The position numbers and the translations under genes were made by a program. A DNA stretch of 64,000 nucleotides from assembly GCA_013396915.1 (NCBI GenBank), contig VWZL01000028.1, positions 124,001-188,000 on the forward strand, read 5' to 3'. The notes beneath the pieces were generated by a model that did not search any database, was not told the DNA's origin, and saw only the letters and a list, made by a program, of their open reading frames with translations. This stretch comes from Stercorarius parasiticus. Taxonomy: Eukaryota; Chordata; Aves; Charadriiformes; Stercorariidae. This document shows positions 26,491-36,600 of the stretch, piece by piece (the stretch's first letter is position 1; the number at the start of each line of letters is the position of its first letter).

Positions 26491-26982
26491 ATGGAATATA
26501 TCTCTCCCCGTGGAGCAAAGAGGAGATGTCTGTATTGTGCCCCTGTCTGCAAGCTCACACAAACTGTTTCTTTTTGCAGCGTTTCTGCGCATGCTTCTTT
26601 TGTGGACTTGTGTGGTTTCTTCAGGCATGTTAATGCAAATGCTCTATGGGAGTCAGGGATTCACGCAGAACAACCCTCAAAGGACAAGCAGCTCCAATAC
26701 AAAAGGATTTTTGCTGGTTCATCTATGAAACCGAATGCCCAGCCTTTAACCCCATTATTCCATCTTTCACCCTTGAGTGACATCATGGATCTCGGTCAGT
26801 CTGAGGAAGATGATGATGATGACAGTGAAACCATTGCCATTCAGAAAGAGGCAACAAGAACCCTCACAGTTAAAGGTTTCCATTGGGCCCTCAATTTCAT
26901 AGATGAAGTGACGGAGATTTGTCGAAACAGTAATCTGTTCAGAAAAGCCAGCCTCCAAAAAGCCAGTATTGCCTCCAGCTGA
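26491..26982 (+). other. 163-codon open frame with acidic run, probably spurious
   Basis: The frame contains GQSEEDDDDDSETIAIQKEA and a fairly protein-like C-terminal part (about residues 95-163). It lacks a recognisable domain, and the Asp run comes from a GAT microsatellite (26,809-26,823). The first half looks like translated non-coding DNA. I cannot assign it to any family. It could be an unrecognised exon end, a relic of a processed copy, or chance. Confidence 0.12.
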
Positions 26983-27507
26983 CAGTTCTGATGATTTTGC
27001 TCCTGCACCTTCATCCTCTGTGCTATATGTGCAGCCTTTTACATTTATATCAAATTTATATATAAAATCTCTGCATGCCTCCCCTAGTATTGCACTACAT
27101 TTTATGAGGAAGCCTGGGTCGCTGTGTGTTGAACCCTGCGGCTCCCTCCGCAGAGCCGGGTATTAATCAATCAGCGATGGAACTCCAAAAGCGCGGACGG
27201 AGGGGTAACAGATAGCAGGGTATGCCTGGTGGTGTGTGACCACCACACCTAACGCATCAGCACTTGGAGGCGAGGCTGGTGTTTGCACCAGCCTGTTCTA
27301 ATTGAAGCAGAGCCTTGCCAGGCCAGTTTGAAGGCAGCTCTGATGGCTTCTGCACCTTCTCAGCAGTGTTGCAGAGGCAGGAGGTTGTATACTCCAGAAG
27401 CCGTGGACCTGCACCAGCTTGGCACAACATCCTCAGTCTTTGAGGGTACAAGAGGGGAAGGGTTTGGGGACCTCTATGTAGGGCTCAGCAAGGACTTGCA
27501 GGGCATA

Positions 27508-27870
27508 AATCACGGAATCGCAGAATCATCTAGGTTGGAAGGGACCTTTAAGATCATCGAGTCCTACCATCAACCTAACACTGCCAAGTCCACCACTAAA
27601 CCACGTCCCTCAGCACTACATCTACCTGTCTTTCAAATACCTCCAGAGATGGCGATTCCACCACTTCCCTGGGCAGCCTGTTCCAATGTTTCATAACCCT
27701 TTCAGTGAAGAAATTTTTCCTAATATCCAACCTAAACCTCCCCTGGTACAACTTGAGGCCATTTCCTCTATTACCTTTTCTGGAATGAAGCATCCACAGA
27801 TAATGAAATGTCTGGCCTTCGCCTTCTCCAGGCAACCCTTAGCACCTCAAAGAGCTGACAGAATAGATAA
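27508..27870 (-). mobile_element. CR1 LINE 3' fragment
   Basis: The left edge has the reverse-complemented tail (ATCACGGAATCGCAGAATCA) and then GGTTGGAAGGGACC. The minus strand reads the ORF2 end, with [40 protein letters not shown] and [10 protein letters not shown] 5' part of the copy is missing and the inner boundary is approximate. This is the second CR1 in minus orientation in the upstream half. Confidence 0.92.
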
Positions 27871-27989
27871 CTTATACCTCCCAGGTAGTAGCAGATGATA
27901 TCAGTATGGAGAAGGCAAAGAATTTTGACATTTGCAAATAAAATGGCTGTTGTACTGATGCGTCTAAAGTCATGGTGCTCCCTGCCTTG

Positions 27990-28112
27990 CACTCCACAGT
28001 ACGCTTTTCTGGGCAGGGATCATGTTTGCTGTTGTATGTGTAGGACTAAGCAGGACTCGGCACACAGTGAGCTTGTGCTATTGCAAATGATAAATAAGAA
28101 GAATGAACTGAT
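27990..28112 (+). mobile_element. Ancient MIR/L2-tail-like relic
   Basis: The order GGGCAGGGATCATGTTTG, then a TTGT-rich spacer, then GGCACACAGTGAGC and finally AATGATAAATAAG matches the remembered 3' half of MIR/CORE-SINE and L2-derived tails found in many amniotes. No target-site duplication is visible at this age. A repeat-library comparison would confirm or reject it. Confidence 0.42.
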
Positions 28113-31100
28113 TTGGCAAAAAGTGTTCAGGTAGAGAGACTGCTTATCCACATCTGGAAGCTTCCCCATGCAAAGCGGTGTGCGGCTTTACAAAGAGCTG
28201 ATCAAAGCCAGAAGAATCTGAAACTACTCTGCTTGCTGGATTTTATGCCCCAGTGTCAATCCCAGCCTACCAGACCCTGAATAGGAAGAGGGAGGATCCT
28301 TCTACAGTCTTCCAGAATCGGGGAGGGAGAGCTGGGGGTGGTACAGCCAGGGAGGATGCTCTGCGGTTGGGAATGGAATAATCCCTGTGCTGGCAGTGCT
28401 GTTGCCAACCTCCCTGCATCCGTAAGAAAGGAGAGGTGTCTCAAGACAGAGAGGAGGGGTATCTAGGGCACAAAAAAAGTCATGCATACCCCTGGGGAAG
28501 CTGTCAGAATGGTTCCCGGCAGGAGCTGGCTGGATGCCACCGGTGATATTGGACCTCAGAGCCTCGTGCTGGGAGCAGGCTGCCGGTGCAGGCAGAGTGG
28601 GCATCCGTCTGCTGCAGCATCTGTGGCAGCCAGGGAATCACAGCCCACCCGGGGAGCCCGTGCTGCCACTGACACCCAGTATCTGGGCAGAGTTGCACGT
28701 TGCAGCCGGAGCTCCAGAGAGACAGCTGGGAAACGGCTGTGTGTCAGTTCTCTTGACGTTTTGCTGTCAAATGTCAGCATGTGCCTGTGCAAACCTTGTC
28801 CTCCCACAGCAGCGGCTGCACCAAGGTGAAGCGTGCGTTGCTGGTTGCAGGGCTGGTTGGCAGATCAGTGCTGGTGCTGGCAGCCGGCTCCAAGCAGCCA
28901 TTTCCCAGAGGCAGCGGAGACCCGGTGCTTCAGCACTGAAATGGTGCTGTCATCACGGTCCGTATCCTCAAAATGATGCTTTTCAAGTGGTTGCATTGTG
29001 GCAACACTCAAAATACAGCAAAGCCTTATGGAGAGACATGATCTAAGCATTCCAATCAGCTACGAAGACGGTAACAAGGGCAAGGGAGGCCTGCATGAGC
29101 AGGTAGGCTCAAAAAGCAGGGGGACCAGCTTTTTTTGCATAATGTTGGTGGGGGGAGACAGGATCAAAAGGAGCTCCTGCTGCTCCATCTACTATCAATG
29201 GTGCACAAGGTGCAACATGGGGCATGAACACAGCCCCAGCTGTTGGACACCGCTTTCAGCGTGTGTGTGCTAGGCATGGAGTGAGGAGCTGCTGTTACCC
29301 ACAGTGATTCTTCAATAATGTGATCTTGGGAATCCCTGATGTAAAAGATCTGCTCCCCCATCTCACCCCCAAACCAGGCTGAGGACAGATTTGTTCCTTT
29401 CAGCCCCTGTGGCAGCGGCTGTGGGGAAGGAGCCAGAGGCTTGCAGGGCAGAGGAGTCCCTGGAGGGGGAGTGAAGGATGGTACAGGCATTAGGGAGATT
29501 AGAGGTGGGGGAGAGTTTAGGGTCGCACAGTAGTCCAGCTGGATGTGGTCCAGATGGTCCAGGTGACCTCCCTACTTCAGAGCCTAATCCTGGCTGAAAC
29601 ATCCCAGGGGAAGCAGACATGGGGGTGAGCGTGTCCCTCATGTAGGTCTCATGATGATCTCTGGTACAGTCTACCAGAAGGCTTGTCTGTTGGTAACACT
29701 GGTGTTAGCATAAACTTCTACATCATTGGGTGTTTACTGTAAACACTAGGTCCGTCTCCGTCTTTGTATTTTTTTTCCTACCAGCATCATCCTGTGTCTG
29801 TGAGAAACACTACTATGCGTGGGAGGAAAGTACTGCTTTTGATCGGTTTTTTTTTTTAGCATCCTTTAATAGCTATTCTTACACCACGACACTGAAAGAA
29901 CTGAAGTTCCTGATCTTTCTGTGGAGCTGTCTCATTGCTTATACTGTTGTTCTAACTTCACTTATCCCACATTTCTCAATTTCCCTCCTGGGCTCACATG
30001 TGCTTTTGCAGCTCTGCTCCAAATCTGTTATCATCCCATAGTCACAAATGATGGGGTAAGGCAGGCAAAGACAGATACTGTGAGTGCCGCTTTCTGGAGT
30101 CTGAAGGTCAGTGGTGGCCAGGGGTCCTGGAGTCCAGAGCAGGATCGCAGTATGCGGTGTCAGGCTGCTCTGAGCACTGAGGGTGCCTGGATGAGGTATG
30201 GGATGTGGATTGCTGACCAAGGGTGTTTAGGACAGGGTTTTCAGAACAAGTGGTGGATCTATGAGAGCACTAGGTCATTTTTTAATCCCTCAGGATCATT
30301 CTGGATCGCTCTTCCCTTTTGTGGTTTCTCCCTTTCTTTTTTGCCTTAGGTGCCCTCCCATGCACATCTCTGCATTGGCTTCTCTGAGGTGTAGAAGGGA
30401 AGGCAAGAGGGAAACCCCCTCCAGGCTGTCCTGGAGGCACTTGCAGGCTGGACCTCGGTGTTAGATGGGGAAGGAGGAATGAATATGTTCTCTCCTCCCG
30501 CATATCAAACTCTGGGTAACATCTTCCTCTGGCTTTATGAGAACCTGCTACTTGCTGAAGACTGAGGGAGGGGGGCTCTTAGTGCCCTGCACGTACAGCT
30601 CCTGGGACTGTGGGCTGTGACAGTCGTACTGTTGTGAAGTGCACCAGGTAATAAGCTAAGCAGGTAAGAGCCACAGATAGGCAGAGTGTCAGAAAAGTGT
30701 GAATCGGGCACCCTGGACCACAAGAGGAAACAGTTGAGGCTTAACCATCAGCAAAAGGCCAGCAGAAGGCGATGTGGTGGATGGGACCTATTTAGCCATC
30801 ACCAGTGGCTCCCCATGGCCCCACTGAAGGCATCCACCCCTTTTCATATGAGAGGCCCTTGTGTACATAAGTAGTTGCATACTTTGGCATGCTCCCCTGG
30901 CGCCATTGAAAGACCTCAGGACCTCATGAGGGCTCCTGGATTTTGGAGAGGAATGGTTGTTACTGCTCTCCTGTTCCCACCTGTTCCTACTTTCCAGTCT
31001 CTGCCTGGACTTGTACGTTTCTAACAATGCCAGGCCTGGCAGTCCAGTTCAGTGTTTGGTTTTTAAAGGAAAGTTCAAGGTACCTAAAGGGAGGCAAAGA

Positions 31101-31537
31101 TATGTAATCCAGTGTCAGAAGATGGACTGCTCTCACCAGAGTGCAGCACTTCATTTCAGAACCTGTGCTGCCTCTGTGTTTTCCTGTGAGGGTACGGTGC
31201 CATCCACAGTGAGGTCTTCATTTGGCCCAAAGCCTATGCAGCCCTTAAGCCACTTGAGTGAAATCAGCCACTCACTTCAGATAAGTTTGAGAGGGGTCAG
31301 CTGGAGACACAAGTGTTGTTCCAGGAGTCTGCAGGGAGGGGATCATGTTTGTCTTACATTGCGATGCTTTCCCTGAAGAAGGACAACTCAGGACCTTGTG
31401 CTCGGGTACTTGTGCTCACAAGGACCAGTCTGTTTGGTCCTTGTCAGCCCATGAAGTCGTCAATCAACCAAGAATGCTTTGAATAGTCACTGCCTTTCCT
31501 GAGAGGTGACTTCCTTTGTGTTTTTGTCTCTCTGTAG
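28113..31537. other. Non-coding stretch left of first RUSC2 coding exon
   Basis: No supported coding exon. A polypyrimidine tract and TCTCTCTGTAG acceptor end at 31,537, so at least the right part is intron if the downstream exon is spliced as in other vertebrates. Some 500-bp blocks (28,480-28,960) are GC-richer but show no clear promoter. Confidence 0.45.
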
Positions 31538-31644
31538 GTATCTGAATTCCCTCATGAGAAGTGTCCTCCCTGCCTCTCATGTGCATCCCTACCTGTCCAT
31601 GGGTAGCACTAGCTTAACTGATGTCCTGAAGAGCATTCCTCACC
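31538..31644 (+). other. RUSC2: RUSC2 5' UTR part of first coding exon
   Basis: A strong acceptor (TTTTTGTCTCTCTGTAG) ends at 31,537, so the exon that carries the RUSC2 start codon probably begins at 31,538 with about 107 nt of leader. The leader holds an upstream ATG at 31,554 whose frame overlaps the main start. The preceding non-coding exon(s) cannot be placed with certainty. Confidence 0.6.
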
Positions 31645-31652
31645 ATGGATAG
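31554..31652 (+). promoter_or_regulatory. Upstream ORF overlapping the RUSC2 start
   Basis: ATG at 31,554 opens a 32-codon frame that ends at TAG 31,650-31,652, eight bases past the A of the main ATG. Its own context is weak (C at -3, A at +4), while the main start is strong (CACCATGG). If the leader exon begins at 31,538, scanning ribosomes meet this uORF first, so it could lower RUSC2 translation. Ribosome profiling would test use. Confidence 0.5.
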
Positions 31653-33622
31653 TCCACCCAAACTGACTGGTGAGACGCTGATTGTCCATCACATTCCCCT
31701 GGTGCATTGCCAGGTCCCTGATAGACAGTGCTGCTCCGTGAGCAAAAGGACCAACCCCTTCTGCCAGCCAGAGCTCAGCATTACACGGACCTCTGCCCTT
31801 CCAGACAGAGACCTTTCACAGACTGACTCCTTGGTGTATAGCAGCTTTCTCCAGACTTCTGAAACCTCAGCAGAGGCCTCAGACAACAAAGAAGGCAAAG
31901 CGAGGGATTTGATTGTCCCTGGTGTCAGCAAGCGACACAACCCTTTCCTGCTGAGTGAGGGTGAAGACCTCAGCATCTTTGGGGATGACTTGGGTCAAAA
32001 ATCTTTCCACCTTCACAACTCACTTGTGTCTGGCAAGCCTCCCTTTCAGCTGCACGAGCTGGCCTTACCCCCTTTCCACCTCCACGACTCCAACCACATT
32101 GTAAAATCCTGGAACATGTCCAGCCGGTCCGGTGTGGTAGACGGGCAAGAGGACAAAATCAGCAGTGACGACATTCAGAAGAGGAATAACGCGAACAGGT
32201 GCCACCTGAGCCAGGCCTCAGAACGCATGGAGCTGGATGAATGCAGCTGCCATCGCGGCAGCTCCTCCAGCTTCTCCTTCGATGGTGGTGACCAGGAGTG
32301 GAACCAGAACACGGGTGAATCGCTGAGGAATCAGGATGCCCTGCACAGCCGGACGTGCAGCTGTTCCAGCTCAGAGCTCCAGCACTGTCGCTGCTACAGT
32401 TCATCAAGTCAGTCTGAAGTGAATGACCAACAGATGGGCTACATCAGTGACTCTTCCTGCAACAGCTCTGATGGGGTGCTGGTGAACTTCAGTGCTCTGT
32501 ACAACAAAATGAATGGCCATTCTCGATCTAACCTGAATTCAGCCAACCTGTCCTGTGACTCTTCCTTCTGTAGCCACTCAGACACAGGAGCTTTTTACCT
32601 GGATTTGCATTCATCACCCACAGAATCCAAGATGTCTTGCGAGTCGCATCACCCAGAGAGTTCAGGGAAGGTGTGTGGGTGTCAACACTCCTCCTCACCT
32701 GTCCTTGATGCTAACTGCAACTCCTACCACCTCCACTGTGAGCCTTGTGCTTCAGAGAGCTCAGACCTCACTGCCTGCTTCCAGAGCCAAGCACGGCTCG
32801 TTGTGGCTACTCAGAATTATTATAAGTTAGTCACATGTGACTTGTCTTCCCAGTCATCCCCCAGCCCAGCAGGATCTTCCATAACTAGCTGCTCGGAAGA
32901 CCATACCAAAGGTAGCCCAGCCCAGCCCACTGAATACTATCTGTTTAGAAGACCTGACCTGAGACAAGAAGAAAATAATGTGGAGTGCAGTGAAGAGGAG
33001 GCAAAGGGAGAAGCCACCCAGAACATGATTGAGGGTCAGGTCTATGTGAATGTGTCACCACCTAACCTCAACGCAAGCCGGCAGCGCTCCAGGAGCTATG
33101 ATCAGAACCTGGACAGGAGTCCCAGCAGCAGGTTGGGCTCCTTGGAGCGCATGGTGAGCTGTCCGGTCAAGCTGAGTGAAAGTCCAGCAATACCCATCCA
33201 GAGTTCCCCCCCAAAGCGAGTGACATCTTTTGCTGAACTAGCTAAAGGCCGGAAAAAGAATGGCACCTCCCCACCACTCCGGTCCAGTGGTGATTCCTCC
33301 TTGGAGTTCTCCCCGATCCCTGAGACACAGCGGGATTGCCCAACCTTCCTTGAAGAAAGAGCTCGCCGCAGCCAGAGTCTTCCACCCATGCCCTTTGTCC
33401 ATGGCCTGAACCGGAGCTGCGAGGGCTTCTGTTTGAATCATACTTTTGGGGATAGCCAGGCTTCGTGTTCCACCAAAGACTTGGTCTCCAGTGAGAAGGT
33501 CCCCAGTGGGCATGGGGCAGGTGAGCAAGCCTCTCTCTCCGTGCTGATGGAGGCAGATGCCAGCTTCTCAGGTGGCTCTGCCAGTGGCCATGGACAAAGA
33601 GATGTTAGAGCCCGAGCAGACG
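31645..33622 (+). CDS. RUSC2: RUSC2 coding exon 1 (residues 1-660)
   Basis: This large exon encodes the disordered N-terminal region. Visible motifs are two NPF tripeptides in KR-x-NPF context (residues 37-39 and 99-101), possible EH-domain ligands. Others are three F[HQ]LH repeats (121, 134, 144), a Cys/Ser-rich stretch ([20 protein letters not shown]) and several RSxS or SLER-type phosphosite-like motifs such as [10 protein letters not shown] and RLGSLERM. The donor G/GTAAGG follows 33,622 with phase 1. The open frame reads on to a stop at 33,639, but homology shows that this tail is intron. The start has an optimal context, CACCATGG. Confidence 0.96.
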
Positions 33623-36600
33623 GTAAGGAACCAAACTAGGCAGAATGGAGAAGTAAAAAGAAAGGCTGCTCTTTGGGACATGAGGGGAGCAGCAGAGGAA
33701 CCTGCATGGTGATGGGAGACCAGTGCCTGTGCAGTTTGTTTCCTGGTCTACCCCTCCATGGGACAAAGCCCTGCTGTGCTTATTTCAGACCCAGATCAGT
33801 GCATGTGTCTTCTCCTTGCACTTCTAAAGCCTCTTGAGGTTTTCTGCAAGCCTTTCATATTGTGTAAGGGAGGACATTAGCACTTAGGGTCTGTGCAGCT
33901 TGGAAGATTGTCTCCCTTCTAGGGTGTTGTGCTCCCCCAGTCCATGAGAATCACCTGCCTTTAGCTCCTAAGACAGAGATGTGAAGATGCTCAATGGAGT
34001 CATGTTCCCAGCAGATGAAGGGAAGGGAACCATTGAGGAGTTTTTAGCCTTTATTCTTTGGAGCTACATTGGGCAGAGGTGGAGAGGGAAGAGGCATAGC
34101 CAGCGGTCTCCTCTCAGTGGAGGGTCGGGGAGCTCACACAGTCTCTGCCAAGACTTACAGCATGAGTCCTGCAGAGGTTAGAGGAGCTGTATGTCTCTCC
34201 TGGTCATATCCTCCACTGTGCATCGGTTTGCAGCAAAGGTTCCTACGGAGGGTAACTGTCACAGTTCCCTCTGCAGGAAAGCCTGTAATACATGAGTTGC
34301 TTTCCACCTTGGTGTTGCCATCACTTGTCCTGGTGAGGAAGCTGGTGAGGTGTGGCTGCAGCCCCATCAGAGGTATGGCCATTTCTCCAGCATGGCAGCA
34401 GACCTCTGTCTCTGCCCTAGACAGTCCTTGTACCTGCTTCACAGGTAACAGCCTGTCTAGAATGCCTCTGACCAGACTGCTACAGTAGGAGCCCCTAACA
34501 TGCCAAGGACCAGACTGTCTCCATTTAATGCCCTGAAGGCTTCTGGCAGGAGATAGGAAGAACATGTCATTCATTGCCATGACAGGTGTGGGGGAGATTT
34601 CGGCCTTTGGAGAAAGAGGTTTTTAGGTCTTGTCCTGTTTGTTTATTGAGTCTTGAACGTGTGCTTGGTGTGGGATGGCAGGGAAGGCAGGTCTCTGCTG
34701 GGAGAAGGCAGCATAGGAGCAGCCCTTTTGGTTTGCAGAGGGAGTGCTTGGAAGGAGCAAGAGCTGCTCAGGGAGGAGGGGGCACACAGGACCTCTCAGA
34801 GCAATTTATCCCAGCAGTTTCTGCAGCCCCTGCTGCAGTCCCTTCCTCTGGACTATGACAGCAAGGCAGGCATTAGTATTCTGCAGAAAGAGAGAGAGGC
34901 AGAGCTGCCTTGCTCCAGCTGAGAGCAGCATGCAAGCCTAGAGTGTCTGAGAAGAGACTAGAGGGAAAGCAAGCCCTGCTAAAAGCTAGCTGTAGGGAGA
35001 AAGGCCTGGCACACCCCACAGGCAGCAGATAACACCAGGGCTGTGCTTGGGATGGGTCCTTTGTCCCAGGATTTTCCGTGGACTGGAGAAATGGGGAGGA
35101 AGTAAGAGAGAAGGTGCCGCACTGTGCTGGGATGCGGTGTGGCTGGTGATCAGGGATCCCCGTCAGCCCCATGTGTGCAGCCAGTGCTGTGTGTGTTGTG
35201 CACTCAGTGCACAGTGTGTCATGCTTCAGCTGTGTCCCTCAGGATATTGTGGCCCCACCAGGAGCTGGAGGCCATCAGCATAGGAGATCGGCCCAGCACA
35301 CTCCCTTAGGACATCCCTGTCCATCATTTGCTGGAGCAGACCTGCGCTTCCCAGGGTTGGAAGCGCTTCTGTTTCTGCTGCGGGCCAGATTTGGTTGGGA
35401 AAGTTCTGCCTAGATCTGGTACAGGCAGGGGGACGAAGGGAGCTGTGTGTTCAGAGGGGGGACAGTTACAGGAGAAAGAAGAGGGAGGGAGAAGGGGAAG
35501 CAAGCAGCCTTTCCGACAGCAGTGGGTGTGATGTGGGATGCAGAGCTGCAGTGCTCTTGCATGTAATGCATGTGCTCAGCTGGGCGAGTTCTCAGCGCAT
35601 GTGGGAGGGGACAGTCCTTCTGGATAAGAAATCTTGCTGTACCGCAGTGCATTGGGACACGTCTTTGTGAGCAGGCGCATGGAGCCATGACTTTGTGCTG
35701 TCCTGGGAGCAGGGAATGGGGAAGGGATATGAAGCTGGTGACCCTACCAGGAGAGACAAGCTCCCGGTGCAGTGCTTTACTCTTCCAAACAGCGGTCAAC
35801 AGCTGGAAACTTTGCATTTGGGGCCGTGTGTCTTTACCCTGCCAGCTTATGGTGTGTGTAATCAGTTCAGACTTGAACCAGTCTGCGTGTGTCACTGGCC
35901 TCTAGCTCATCCTCTTCCTCTTGCAGCTGAGAGCAAATTCCTTTTTGCCTGTGATCTGCTGGGCTGGCAATGACTGTCCCTCTGCCCATCCTCACACTCT
36001 GTCCCCCTTTCTCTCCCCGAAGGTGGTGGCACAGACAGCAAGCCTGTGGTACGCTACAGCAAGGACCAGCGTCCCACGACTCTGCCCATCCAGCCCTTCG
36101 TTTTCCAGCACCACTTCAGCAAGCCACCCAAGGCCCGTGCCCTGCACAGCCATTTTGCCTCCAGCCTTTCCCAACTCTACAGCTTGTCCAGCAACCGGCC
36201 TGCCAGCCAGCAGATCTCCTCCAATTCCCAGTCCTCAGCCTCGGGCGCCTCGGCAGAGCAGGTGGCGGCGGCAGGCAGCCAAGCCCACAGCACGCTCCTG
36301 ACGCAACGCTCAGCGGACGGAGCTGCCTCCCGCAACGACGTCTGCATTAAGAAGCCTGCCCCCGAGACAACCCGGCCATCCCCCCTGGGGAGTTACTCTC
36401 CCGTGCGATGCAACGTGCCTTTCTTTCAAAGTGTGGACTCTTCTTCCTCGCCCACCACGGAGAGAGCTGGAGAGAACCAGCCCCCCAGGAGCAGGTCCTG
36501 CCCCATCTCCGCCAGCCTGCTTCCCACGAGGTCTTCCCCTGCGGTCAGTGCCGTGCAGCCCTCCCAAGCCACCAAAGCTGATTCCCTAAGGCAGAAGGAG

